The position numbers were made by a program, and so were the translations under genes. From Barnesiella propionica (GTDB lineage: Bacteria > Bacteroidota > Bacteroidia > Bacteroidales > Barnesiellaceae), in the NCBI RefSeq assembly GCF_025567045.1, contig NZ_JAOQJK010000002.1, positions 248,001 to 312,000 on the forward strand: DNA of 64,000 nucleotides, in the 5' to 3' direction. Below, piece after piece: positions 8,803 through 17,603 of the stretch (positions within the stretch are counted from its first letter, which is position 1; each line of letters begins with the position of its first letter). Below the pieces are notes generated by a model. That model was not told the DNA's origin. It searched no databases and was given only the letters and a program-made list of their open reading frames with translations.

Positions 8803-9873
8803 TTATTTTGGTGCTTTCCTGTACAAGTATATAGCTATGATAGTGTATATGACATTGGGAATCCACATAGCTACCAGGGGAGATGTGAGTCCCGATACTG
8901 CGAAAGTGGAAGTTACCGTAGAGAACAGTATGTATGAAAAGCTCAGTAGAAGTCCTATTCCTATATTCAATCCCATCCCGCCTTTTACTTTACGGGAAGA
9001 TAGAGCCATACCTATAGTCGTGAGGATAAAGGCTGCCGCTGTCATGGCGTATCGCCGTTCGTATTCTATTTCAAAATCCTTGATATTAGCAACGCCTCTC
9101 TCTTTCTGCCTTTGTATGTATTTCTTTAATTGCGGGGTTGTCATCATTTCACTGTCATTTTTGGAGATGAGAAAATCGGACGGTTCTATCGTAAGAATCG
9201 TGTCCAGCGAAGTTCCCTGAGTCAGGGTTTCCCTCATGCCCTTGAATTCTCGTATCATGTAATCCTGTACTTTCCAGTGATATGCAGAGTCATATGTTAT
9301 TTTCTGAGCCGTCATTCTGGATTTGAGGACTTTTCCTTCGAATTTGTCCAGGGAAAAGCGGTATCCGGTCTTATTGCTGTTGTCGAAACGGGACATGTAG
9401 GCTATTACTCCCGGTTCTACCTGCAATTGAATGTTACTGGCGTAATCCACCCGTTTATTTTTGACATATGTGTTCATATATTCGATGCGTGTCACGTTTG
9501 CCGGAGGTATGACGTAACAGCTCAAATAGAAATTCAGAGAAGCGATTATGGCCGCCGATATCATATAAGGGAGCATGAGTCGCTTAAAACTGATGCCGCT
9601 CGACAGCATAGCGATGATTTCAGAGTTATCCGCTAATTTCGATGTGAAGAAAATAACGGCAATAAAGATGAACAGGGGGCTGAATAGGTTGGCGAAATAG
9701 GGAAGGAAATTAAAAAAATAGTCAAATACGGTGGCTTTCAGCGGAGCTTTGAGAAACGAGTCCAGTTTTTCGTTGATATCGAACATGACCGTGATCAGCA
9801 ATATCAAAGCAATGGCAAAAAAATATGTGCCTAAGAACTTCCGTATGATATAGAAATCTATTTTTTTAAGCAT
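8803..9873 (-). CDS. LptF/LptG (YjgP/YjgQ) family permease
   Basis: Predicted inner-membrane component of the LptB2FG ABC exporter, which extracts lipopolysaccharide and passes it to the LptC/A/D bridge. Its 356 residues show three hydrophobic segments near the N-terminus (about 12-35, 55-75, 95-120), a large periplasmic beta-rich middle and three more segments after residue 275, the standard architecture. LptF and LptG cannot be separated by eye. It starts 16 bases after tgt, a pairing that recurs in Bacteroidota. Confidence 0.9.
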   Translation of the reverse strand: MLKKIDFYIIRKFLGTYFFAIALILLITVMFDINEKLDSFLKAPLKATVFDYFFNFLPYFANLFSPLFIFIAVIFFTSKLADNSEIIAMLSSGISFKRLMLPYMISAAIIASLNFYLSCYVIPPANVTRIEYMNTYVKNKRVDYASNIQLQVEPGVIAYMSRFDNSNKTGYRFSLDKFEGKVLKSRMTAQKITYDSAYHWKVQDYMIREFKGMRETLTQGTSLDTILTIEPSDFLISKNDSEMMTTPQLKKYIQRQKERGVANIKDFEIEYERRYAMTAAAFILTTIGMALSSRKVKGGMGLNIGIGLLLSFSYILFSTVTSTFAVSGLTSPLVAMWIPNVIYTIIAIYLYRKAPK

Positions 9874-9889
9874 TTCATTGGTGTTTAGT

Positions 9890-11020
9890 TTACAAACGGG
9901 TGGTTACACGCTGTAACATTTCATCCTTCCAGGATTTGAATGTTCCGGTCAGGATATGCCGGCGTGCCTCCTGCGAGAGCCATACATAGAACGCCAGATT
10001 GTGTATCGATGCTATTTGCATGGCGAGTATTTCGTCGCTGATGAACAAGTGTCTCAAATATGCTTTGCTATAGACTTTGTCTACATAAGAAGTCCCGTTT
10101 TCATCGATAGGGGAAAAGTCGTCCGCCCATTTCTTATTGCGCATGTTCATGATGCCGTTGCTGGTAAACAGCATCCCGTTGCGCCCGTTCCGGGTAGGCA
10201 TCACACAATCAAACATGTCCACTCCCCGTTCTATACCTTCCAGTATATTGGCAGGCGTTCCCACTCCCATAAGATAGCGGGGCTTATCCTTAGGTAATAT
10301 ATCATTTACGATCTCTATCATTTCGTACATCTTTTCGGTTGGCTCGCCTACGGCAAGACCGCCTATTGCGTTTCCGTCCGCTCCCAGAGCGGCTACATGC
10401 TTTGCGGCTTCGATACGGAGGTCAGGATAAACGCAGCCTTGTACGATAGGAAAGTAAGCCTGTTTATAACCGTATAATCCTTCGGTTTCAAGGTAATGTT
10501 TCCATCCTCTTTCCAACCATCTTTGCGTGAGGGCCAGTGATTTTTTTGCGTAAGAATAATCGGCATCTCCAGGGGTACATTCGTCTAAAGCCATCATGAT
10601 GTCGGCTCCGATGATACGTTCTGTATCTACGACGTTTTCAGGAGTGAATAAATGTTTCGAACCGTCGATATGGGAACGGAAATGTACGCCTTCCTCTTTC
10701 AGTTTCCTGATACCGGAAAGTGAAAAAACCTGGAATCCTCCGCTGTCGGTAAGGATCGGACGGTCCCAGCCGTTGAATTTATGCAAGCCTCCGGCTTGTT
10801 TTAGTATTTCAAGACCGGGACGTAAATACAAATGATACGTGTTGCCGAGTATGATCTGTGCTTTTATATCCTCTTTCAGCTCATGTATATGTACGGCTTT
10901 TACGGAACCCAGGGTGCCTACCGGCATAAAGATAGGCGTATCTATTGTTCCGTGATCGGTCGTTATTTTTCCGGCACGCGCGCAACTGTTCGTGTCGGTA
11001 TGTTGCAATTCAAAATCCAT
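9890..11020 (-). CDS. tgt: Queuine tRNA-ribosyltransferase (tRNA-guanine transglycosylase)
   Basis: Exchanges guanine 34 of GUN-anticodon tRNAs for preQ1 in queuosine synthesis. The signature LTDSGGFQVFSL, the nucleophile region GVDMFDCVMPTRNGRNG and QGCVYPDLR are present. The start is placed at the ATG at 11020 (MDFELQHTDTNSC). The alternative ATG at 11071 overlaps the -33 element, and transcription should begin near 11035. Unusually, the zinc-binding CxCxxC of other bacterial enzymes is replaced by GTSYVD in the stretch PIDENGTSYVDKVYSKAYL, while the His of SIHNLAFY is kept. First gene of the tgt-lptF/G-sigma operon. Confidence 0.95.
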   Translation of the reverse strand: MDFELQHTDTNSCARAGKITTDHGTIDTPIFMPVGTLGSVKAVHIHELKEDIKAQIILGNTYHLYLRPGLEILKQAGGLHKFNGWDRPILTDSGGFQVFSLSGIRKLKEEGVHFRSHIDGSKHLFTPENVVDTERIIGADIMMALDECTPGDADYSYAKKSLALTQRWLERGWKHYLETEGLYGYKQAYFPIVQGCVYPDLRIEAAKHVAALGADGNAIGGLAVGEPTEKMYEMIEIVNDILPKDKPRYLMGVGTPANILEGIERGVDMFDCVMPTRNGRNGMLFTSNGIMNMRNKKWADDFSPIDENGTSYVDKVYSKAYLRHLFISDEILAMQIASIHNLAFYVWLSQEARRHILTGTFKSWKDEMLQRVTTRL

Positions 11021-11040
11021 GCAGTGAATTAAAATTTGTG

Positions 11041-11071
11041 CAAATATAGCTCTTTTCTTATAGCGTCCCAA
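11041..11071 (-). promoter_or_regulatory. Promoter of the tgt-lptF/G-sigma operon
   Basis: On the minus strand, TTG (complement of 11069-11071) is followed after exactly 20 bases by TATATTTG (complement of 11041-11048). This is a perfect fit to the Bacteroidota -33/-7 consensus. The leader to the ATG at 11020 would be about 15 bases. Confidence 0.8.
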
Positions 11072-11190
11072 ATGTTGTTTCGTATTATTGTTTCAGTAAT
11101 ACGGGAGCTTCTTCTTTTATTTAACACCTATTGTGTATAATGATCCGGTATATGTTTCGTACTGTATAATGAGGTTAATTAAGGTTCTAT

Positions 11191-11223
11191 TTGCAGCATC
11201 TTTTTTAATAAGAAATATCTTTG
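11191..11223 (+). promoter_or_regulatory. Probable promoter of the exported orphan at 11247
   Basis: TTG at 11191-11193 and TATCTTTG at 11216-11223 are separated by 22 bases, slightly wide for the Bacteroidota consensus. The expected start of transcription, near 11230, precedes the TTG start codon by about 17 bases. Confidence 0.5.
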
Positions 11224-11246
11224 TAACCAAGAAATAGTTAGTAGTA

Positions 11247-12077
11247 TTGAATCGTTATAAAGTTCTATATACCATTTTATTCTGGTCGTATGTTATCGGT
11301 ATGTATGCCCAGGAGATTCAGCAGGCCGATTCGGTGCGTAGGAACTGGTCCCGGCTAACAGATAATACACCGGCCGTTTTTTCTATAGATAAGATAAAGT
11401 TCGGTCCGGAGCCTGTTTTTGAGGAACCGCCTGTCCTTACTTTGAAAGAATATATAAAACCCGCAGTAACTACCAACATCTTGTTGCCTTCCATGTTCCC
11501 GGCTAATCCGTCTTTTTTGATGAGAAGAGTAATGATCCGTCATATGGCCAGTGATAGTGTGGCCGGTGCAAATGATAAGTATATAAAAATATATATGGAA
11601 AATTTTTATAAAAACTTATTAAAGGGAGGTTCATTGTCTTTTCAGTATGTACCCCCTGTGGAATATTCCTTATCACGATTCGGCGGACCGCTTTCCGTTG
11701 GTGCCGGATGTGCTTTTGTTGGCGTCATCGATCCGGTGGAAATGTATCGTATGTATAAGAAGCGACGGCGGGAAAAAAAAACACAGGAGGTACTTTTCCA
11801 TTTGAAAGATGCCCGGGACTTTGCCGACGATCTGATAGCCTATAATGATTATTATAAAAGAAACCCCCGTGAATTGGGAACGAAAGATATTATCGGGGAT
11901 TACGCAGTTATTCCTCGTGATAAGGTATCTTATACATCTTCCTTGAAACTGGAATATCAGGCTGACACGTCCATTGTAAAAAAAGATTCTTTATTAGTAA
12001 CAGAGCGGGATACTCTTCGTGTTCCGGCCGATACGGTTATACCGCTTTTTTTGAAGACCGATACTGTCGGTCAATGA
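11247..12077 (+). CDS. Hypothetical exported protein
   Basis: 276-residue protein with a signal-peptide-like N-terminus (MNRYKVLYTILFWSYVIGMYAQ) and no later membrane segment. The start is a TTG: the in-frame codon at 11235 is a stop and no ATG begins the signal sequence. The middle contains IYMENFYKNLLKGGSLSFQYVPPVEYSLSRFG, then a basic RMYKKRRREKK stretch and a C-terminal half rich in Asp and Thr. I recognise no domain. It is probably periplasmic or outer-membrane associated. It stands alone between the divergent tgt operon and clpB. Confidence 0.7.
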   Translation: MNRYKVLYTILFWSYVIGMYAQEIQQADSVRRNWSRLTDNTPAVFSIDKIKFGPEPVFEEPPVLTLKEYIKPAVTTNILLPSMFPANPSFLMRRVMIRHMASDSVAGANDKYIKIYMENFYKNLLKGGSLSFQYVPPVEYSLSRFGGPLSVGAGCAFVGVIDPVEMYRMYKKRRREKKTQEVLFHLKDARDFADDLIAYNDYYKRNPRELGTKDIIGDYAVIPRDKVSYTSSLKLEYQADTSIVKKDSLLVTERDTLRVPADTVIPLFLKTDTVGQ

Positions 12078-12207
12078 ACAATAGTTTAAATTTCTTGTTT
12101 TTTCTATAGTCGTCCGTTAAGGACGATAGCGACAAAATGTCACTATGTAAAACTATTTATTTCTTAATTTATTATCGTTTTTTTATGTGTTATATAACCT
12201 ATATTAG

Positions 12208-12303
12208 GTGAAAAAATGTCAGTATAACTTATTGAAATTTAGACTAATTGTCTTGTTTGTCGGACTGGCATCCGTTTTGATGGCCTGTAGTTACAGGCGT
12301 TAA
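12208..12303 (+). CDS. Possible very small lipoprotein (31 residues)
   Basis: A GTG-initiated frame encodes a lysine-containing N-terminus, a hydrophobic stretch (LIVLFVGLASVLMAC) and a five-residue tail ending SYRR. LMAC is a good lipobox, so the mature product would be only five residues, CSYRR, on a lipid. A shorter version could start at the TTG at 12232 (23 residues). It lies 56 bases before clpB and could share its transcript. Short frames occur by chance, but a complete lipoprotein signal ending right after the cysteine is notable. Confidence 0.35.
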   Translation: MKKCQYNLLKFRLIVLFVGLASVLMACSYRR

Positions 12304-12359
12304 TTGAATAGCGCCGTGAGAAATAAATAACAATAAATGAAAGAAAGGAGAATTAATAT

Positions 12360-14948
12360 ATGAATTTCAACAATTTTACGATTAAATCGCAGGAAGCTGT
12401 ACAAAAAGCCGTACAGATTACCCGTGATCACGGACAACAGTCTATAGAGCCTGTACATTTACTGAAAGGCGTTTTGGATGTAGGCGAGAGTCTTGTCAAT
12501 TACGTTTTTCAGAAATTGGGAGTGAATGACAATATGCTGGTGACTCAGGTAGACCGCGAGATAGATTCATTGCCCAAAGTAAGCGGGGGGGAACCTTACC
12601 TGAGCCGTGAGGCGAATGAGGTATTACAAAAAGCTATTGATTATTCGACTAAGATGGGAGACCAGTTCGTTGCATTGGAATCCTTACTTATGGCTATATT
12701 CCTTGTTAAAAGTCCGGCTTCGTCTTTCTTGAAAGATGCAGGGGTGACGGAAAAAGAACTTGGCGCCGCCATTGACGAGTTAAGAAAAGGAAAAAAAGTG
12801 AATGATGCTTCGGCTGAAGATACTTATAATGCTTTAAACAAATATGCTATAAACCTGAACGAGAGGGCTCGTACCGGCAAATTAGATCCGGTGATAGGAC
12901 GTGATGATGAAATTCGCAGGGTATTGCAAATATTGAGCCGTAGAACAAAGAATAATCCTATTCTGATAGGTGAACCGGGTACGGGGAAAACAGCTATAGC
13001 CGAAGGACTGGCACACCGTATCGTGAGAGGGGATGTTCCTGAAAACCTTAAGACGAAACAAATATATTCGTTGGATATGGGTGCATTGGTGGCCGGAGCC
13101 AAGTATAAAGGTGAATTTGAGGAAAGGTTGAAAGCTGTAGTAAATGAGGTAACACAGGCCGAAGGTGAGATCATATTATTTATTGATGAAATCCATACGC
13201 TGGTGGGAGCCGGAAAAGGTGAAGGAGCCATGGATGCCGCCAATATACTGAAACCGGCTTTGGCCCGCGGTGAACTGAGGTCTATAGGTGCCACGACCCT
13301 CGATGAATATCAAAAGTATTTCGAGAAAGATAAAGCACTCGAACGTAGATTTCAGATCGTTATGGTAGATGAACCGGACGAAATGAGTACCATATCCATT
13401 TTGCGTGGTTTGAAGGAACGCTATGAGAATCACCATAAAGTTCGTATCAAAGATGATGCCATTATAGCAGCCGTACAATTGTCCGAGCGTTATATAACCG
13501 ATCGTTATCTTCCTGATAAAGCTATAGACCTTATGGATGAAGCCGCTGCTAAATTAAGGCTGGAAGTGGATTCCGTACCCGAAGCACTGGACGAAATTTC
13601 CCGTAAGTTGAAACAACTGGAAATAGAACGTGAAGCCATTAAACGTGAAGATGATAAAATAAAATTGAAACAACTGGAAGAGGAGATAGCCAATCTTAAG
13701 GAAGAAGAGACCAAATACAAGGCCAAATGGCAAAGTGAAAAAGAATTGGTAAACCGCATACAGCAAAATAAAATCGACATCGAAAACCTCAAATTCGAGG
13801 CTGACAAGGCCGAGCGTGAAGGAGATTACGGTAAGGTAGCCGAGATACGATATGCCAAAGTTAAACAAAAGGAAGACGAAATAAAGTCTATCCAGGAACA
13901 GTTGCATTTGCAACAGGGAGACAAGGCTATGATCAAGGAAGAAGTAGATGCCGAGGATATTGCTGATGTGGTATCCCGGTGGACCGGAATACCCGTCAAC
14001 AAGATGATGCAAAGCGAAAAGGAAAAACTGCTGCATCTCGAAGAAGAATTGCACCGGAGAGTGGTAGGACAGGATGAGGCTATTGTTGCGATATCTGATG
14101 CTGTAAGACGAAGCCGTGCCGGACTGAACGATCCGAGGCGTCCTATCGGTTCATTTATTTTTTTGGGAACGACTGGTGTAGGTAAAACCGAATTGGCGAA
14201 AGCTTTGGCTGAATATCTGTTCGATGATGAGAATATGATGACACGTATCGATATGAGCGAATATCAGGAAAAGTTTAGTGCGACCCGTCTTATCGGTTCG
14301 CCTCCCGGATATGTCGGTTATGATGAAGGAGGCCAGCTGACCGAAGCTATTCGCCGGAAGCCTTATTCGGTAGTCTTGTTCGACGAGATAGAGAAAGCAC
14401 ATCCCGATATATTTAATATCTTGTTGCAGGTTCTGGATGATGGCCGGTTGACCGATAACAAGGGACGTCTGGTAAATTTTAAAAATACGATTATCATTAT
14501 GACATCTAATATGGGATCGGCACTTATTCGAGAGAATTTTGAAAAGATAACGCCTGAGAACAAAGCGAAAATCGTAGAGGAGACGAAAGAACAAGTAATG
14601 GGATTGTTGAAACAAACCATTCGTCCCGAATTTTTGAATCGTATAGATGAAACGATTATGTTCACTCCGTTGAGCGAGAAGGAGATTGAAGAGATCGTAG
14701 CTATGCAGATAGACGGAGTGAAACATTTGCTCGAAAAGAACGGAGTGAGACTGGAAGTTACACCGGCAGCATTGAGCCGCATCGCTAAGGACGGATATGA
14801 TCCCGAGTTTGGAGCCCGTCCTGTGAAAAGGGTTATACATCGTTTGGTACTGAATCAGTTATCTAAAGATTTACTGGCGCAGAAAGTAGACAGGGACAAA
14901 CCTATCATTATAGATGCCGAAGGTGATAAACTGGTGTTTAAAAATTGA
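12360..14948 (+). CDS. clpB: ATP-dependent disaggregase ClpB
   Basis: Hsp100 chaperone that with DnaK threads proteins out of aggregates. Domains in order: ClpN repeats (about 1-145), AAA+ module 1 with Walker A GEPGTGKT near residue 204 and Walker B LFIDEIHTLVG, the coiled-coil middle domain (about 405-525) that separates ClpB from ClpA/ClpC, AAA+ module 2 with Walker A GTTGVGKT near residue 602 and VVLFDEIEKAH, and the C-terminal D2-small domain. The 862 residues match the family. A purine-rich AGAAAGGAG lies just upstream of the ATG, one of the few Shine-Dalgarno-like sequences in the window. No CIRCE element was found. Confidence 0.97.
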   Translation: MNFNNFTIKSQEAVQKAVQITRDHGQQSIEPVHLLKGVLDVGESLVNYVFQKLGVNDNMLVTQVDREIDSLPKVSGGEPYLSREANEVLQKAIDYSTKMGDQFVALESLLMAIFLVKSPASSFLKDAGVTEKELGAAIDELRKGKKVNDASAEDTYNALNKYAINLNERARTGKLDPVIGRDDEIRRVLQILSRRTKNNPILIGEPGTGKTAIAEGLAHRIVRGDVPENLKTKQIYSLDMGALVAGAKYKGEFEERLKAVVNEVTQAEGEIILFIDEIHTLVGAGKGEGAMDAANILKPALARGELRSIGATTLDEYQKYFEKDKALERRFQIVMVDEPDEMSTISILRGLKERYENHHKVRIKDDAIIAAVQLSERYITDRYLPDKAIDLMDEAAAKLRLEVDSVPEALDEISRKLKQLEIEREAIKREDDKIKLKQLEEEIANLKEEETKYKAKWQSEKELVNRIQQNKIDIENLKFEADKAEREGDYGKVAEIRYAKVKQKEDEIKSIQEQLHLQQGDKAMIKEEVDAEDIADVVSRWTGIPVNKMMQSEKEKLLHLEEELHRRVVGQDEAIVAISDAVRRSRAGLNDPRRPIGSFIFLGTTGVGKTELAKALAEYLFDDENMMTRIDMSEYQEKFSATRLIGSPPGYVGYDEGGQLTEAIRRKPYSVVLFDEIEKAHPDIFNILLQVLDDGRLTDNKGRLVNFKNTIIIMTSNMGSALIRENFEKITPENKAKIVEETKEQVMGLLKQTIRPEFLNRIDETIMFTPLSEKEIEEIVAMQIDGVKHLLEKNGVRLEVTPAALSRIAKDGYDPEFGARPVKRVIHRLVLNQLSKDLLAQKVDRDKPIIIDAEGDKLVFKN

Positions 14949-14970
14949 AAAAATAGCTGTTTAATAATAT

Positions 14971-15005
14971 TATCCTCCTGCGGAATATAATTCCACAGGG
15001 GGATA
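14971..15005 (+). promoter_or_regulatory. Strong RNA hairpin between clpB and the PPC gene
   Basis: Bases 14971-14986 pair with 14990-15005 in 15 of 16 positions (one C/A mismatch, one G-U), with a three-base loop. No U tract follows, so it is a poor terminator. It ends 15 bases before the next start codon and could protect the clpB mRNA 3' end or limit downstream expression. Confidence 0.5.
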
Positions 15006-15020
15006 TGCAATTTAAATCTT

Positions 15021-15449
15021 ATGGGACTTTATAGTTACAAACGGTTCGGGAATAAGTACATTGTAAGTGTACGGAACCGTATGGAAATAGTCGAAACATT
15101 ATACACTTTTTGTAAAGAGAAAGAGATAAAAGCCGGTAAAATTTCGGGAATAGGGGCCGTAAGTGAAGCAACCCTTCGTTTTTTTAATCCGGAAACCAAA
15201 AAATATGAAGACCATACTTTCCGTGAACAGATGGAAATAGCCAGTGTGACAGGTAATATTTCTCAATTAGACGGGAGTATCTACGTTCATATTCATGTAA
15301 CACTCGGTCGTTCCGACTTTACAGCATTGGCCGGACATCTTCATTCGGCACGTTTGAATGGAGCAGGAGAATTTGTTATAGAAAAATATGACGGAGTATT
15401 GGATCGTTATTATGATAATAATATCGGACTTAATATGTATGATCTATGA
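15021..15449 (+). CDS. PPC domain (DUF296) DNA-binding-like protein
   Basis: 142-residue single-domain protein of the PPC/DUF296 family, named after plant AT-hook proteins although bacterial members lack the AT hook. The family hallmark is visible as HIHVTLGR followed by GGHLHSA-like AGHLHSA near residues 92-110. Its three histidines are thought to form a metal site in bacterial trimers. No DNA-binding motif is seen and the cellular role is unknown. It follows clpB after 72 bases and a strong hairpin. Confidence 0.85.
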   Translation: MGLYSYKRFGNKYIVSVRNRMEIVETLYTFCKEKEIKAGKISGIGAVSEATLRFFNPETKKYEDHTFREQMEIASVTGNISQLDGSIYVHIHVTLGRSDFTALAGHLHSARLNGAGEFVIEKYDGVLDRYYDNNIGLNMYDL

Positions 15450-15484
15450 TGAGTCGTATTATACGAGGTTAGATTGGCAGAAAT

Positions 15485-15517
15485 AAAAAAAGTATCCATA
15501 CTTGGATACTTTTTTTA
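15485..15517. terminator. Bidirectional intrinsic terminator
   Basis: AGTATCCA (15491-15498) pairs with TGGATACT (15503-15510), flanked by A-run and T-run on either side. It serves the PPC gene on the plus strand and serA on the minus strand, which converge here. Confidence 0.85.
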
Positions 15518-15535
15518 TTATAAGAGTAATGTCTG

Positions 15536-16459
15536 TTATTTGTTTACACGGAATTTATCTATCCCTTCCTTCAGGAATCCGACTGATTGTTTTGCAGCAG
15601 CTATACCGGCATTGATATTCGCTTCTGCTGTTTGAGCTCCCATTTTTTTAGGAGTGAAGAAATATCGTCCGGGGAATTTCTCTGCAAATTCAGCAGCGTT
15701 CGATGGAGCTATATCTGCGACGTATTTAAAGTCGGACCTGTCTTCCATGATCTTTACTAGCTCATCTTCGTCAATGACTTCTTTTCTAGCCGTATTGATA
15801 AGTACGGCTCCTTTCGGCATTTTCTTTAAAAGATCGTAGTTAATGGATTTTTTTGTTTCGCTGGTTGCCGGAATGTGCAGGGAAATATATTGACAGGAGG
15901 AGTATAGTTTATCCACATTTTCTGTAACAGGAATAACACCGGCTTCTTCCATTACCGATACAGGACAGTAAGGATCATAAGCATAAACATCCATACCGAA
16001 CCCCTTGGCTATGCGGGCGACATTGCGTCCTACTTGTCCGAATGCATGAATACCCAGTTTTTTACCTTTAAGTTCCGTACCGGAGGTTCCATTATAAAGG
16101 TTCCGTGCCATCATCACGGCCATACCGAATACAAGTTCCGCTACGGCATTGGAATTTTGTCCCGGCGTATTCATAACACATACTCCTTTTGCAGTAGCAG
16201 CTTCCAGATCTACATTGTCATAACCGGCACCGGCACGCACGACAATTTTGAGATTTTTAGCTTCTTCCAGTATTTCTTTGTCTATAATATCGCTGCGGAT
16301 AATGATACCTTCTACATCTTTTACTGCATCCAGCAATTGTTTTTTATCCGTGTATTTTTCGAGAAGTACCATTTCTATACCGGCATTGTCCAATTCTTTC
16401 TTTATACCTTCCACAGCAATGGCGGCAAAAGGTTTCTCGGTTGCTACTAATACTTTCAT
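15536..16459 (-). CDS. serA: D-3-phosphoglycerate dehydrogenase, short form
   Basis: NAD-dependent oxidation of 3-phosphoglycerate to 3-phosphohydroxypyruvate, the first step of serine synthesis. It is a D-2-hydroxyacid dehydrogenase of 307 residues. The substrate-side motif VVRAGAGYDNVDL (about 75-87), the dinucleotide-binding GIHAFGQVGRNVA (about 137-149), the arginine region INTARKEVIDE and a C-terminal catalytic-site region are visible. The C-terminal ACT regulatory domain of the long forms is missing, so serine feedback through ACT is not expected. It starts 17 bases after serC, the next enzyme of the pathway. Confidence 0.88.
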   Translation of the reverse strand: MKVLVATEKPFAAIAVEGIKKELDNAGIEMVLLEKYTDKKQLLDAVKDVEGIIIRSDIIDKEILEEAKNLKIVVRAGAGYDNVDLEAATAKGVCVMNTPGQNSNAVAELVFGMAVMMARNLYNGTSGTELKGKKLGIHAFGQVGRNVARIAKGFGMDVYAYDPYCPVSVMEEAGVIPVTENVDKLYSSCQYISLHIPATSETKKSINYDLLKKMPKGAVLINTARKEVIDEDELVKIMEDRSDFKYVADIAPSNAAEFAEKFPGRYFFTPKKMGAQTAEANINAGIAAAKQSVGFLKEGIDKFRVNK

Positions 16460-16476
16460 AATATTGTGTTTAGAGA

Positions 16477-17544
16477 TTAGTGCTTTTTCTCGAATTCTTT
16501 CATAGCAGCTACTAAAGCTTCTACGCTAGATTTTGGCATTGCGTTATAAATAGATGCGCGGAAACCTCCCACAGAGCGGTGTCCTTTTATACCTACCATG
16601 CCTTGACTGGCTGCGAATTCGTTGAACTGCGGTTCCAGTTCTTTATACTCTTCTTTCATCACGAAACAAACATTCATGATAGAACGGTCTTCCGGTCTGG
16701 CAGTACCAACGAACATTTTACTGTTGTCAATAGCGTCATAAAGGATAGCAGCTTTTTCAATATCCATCTTTTCCAGTACTTTGATACCGCCTAATTCCTT
16801 ATAAAACTTGAGTGTTTGTAATGCAGAGTATATGGGTAGGCATGGGGGAGTATTGAACATCGAACCTTTTTTGACATGAGTGCGGTAGTCCAGCATTGTC
16901 GGAATAACACGGTCTACATGACCTAATGCATCTTCTCTTACGATAACAATCGTAACACCCGCAGGCGCGAGGTTTTTTTGAGCTCCGGCATATATGACAT
17001 CATATTTGGATATATCGACGGGACGGGAGAAAATGTCAGAGGACATATCGGCTACCAGACGTATTTTTGTGTCCGGGTCGTAACGCATTTCAGTTCCGTA
17101 TATGGTATTGTTCGAAGTGAAATGGAAATAATCGGCATCTTCGGGGATGGTATATCCTTTAGGTATATAAGAAAAGTTTGCCTCTTTGGAAGAAGCAACG
17201 ACATCGACTTCACCGAATAGTTTTGCTTCTTTGATAGCATTGACGGCCCATGTGCCGGTTTCGAGATATGCAGCTTTTTTATTTAACAGATTGAACGGAA
17301 CCATACAGAATTGCATGCTGGCACCTCCGCCCAAAAAGAGTACTTCATATCCCTGAGGAATTTCAAGCAACTCCTTTACCAGTGAGTTGGCCTCTTCGAT
17401 AACTGCAGTAAATTCTTTACTGCGGTGCGATATCTCCAGAATGGATAGTCCGGTTCCGGCGAAATTCGTTACGGCGTCGGCCGTATTTTTGATAGTGTAT
17501 TCACTCAGAATCGAGGGACCTGCATAAAAATTGTGCTTCTTCAT
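16477..17544 (-). CDS. serC: Phosphoserine aminotransferase
   Basis: PLP-dependent class V aminotransferase converting 3-phosphohydroxypyruvate and glutamate to phosphoserine; SerC can also act in pyridoxal phosphate synthesis. The N-terminus [11 protein letters not shown], the [11 protein letters not shown] phosphate/PLP region near residue 72 and the Schiff-base lysine in [12 protein letters not shown] near residue 190 are all present. The 355 residues match the family. It is the first gene of the serC-serA pair. A promoter-like element with an embedded palindrome lies about 55-85 bases upstream. Confidence 0.96.
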   Translation of the reverse strand: MKKHNFYAGPSILSEYTIKNTADAVTNFAGTGLSILEISHRSKEFTAVIEEANSLVKELLEIPQGYEVLFLGGGASMQFCMVPFNLLNKKAAYLETGTWAVNAIKEAKLFGEVDVVASSKEANFSYIPKGYTIPEDADYFHFTSNNTIYGTEMRYDPDTKIRLVADMSSDIFSRPVDISKYDVIYAGAQKNLAPAGVTIVIVREDALGHVDRVIPTMLDYRTHVKKGSMFNTPPCLPIYSALQTLKFYKELGGIKVLEKMDIEKAAILYDAIDNSKMFVGTARPEDRSIMNVCFVMKEEYKELEPQFNEFAASQGMVGIKGHRSVGGFRASIYNAMPKSSVEALVAAMKEFEKKH

Positions 17545-17603
17545 ATCTTTATTCTTTATATCGATTAGAAATTTGTTTTTTGTGGTTTGTCGATAATACT
17601 CTG

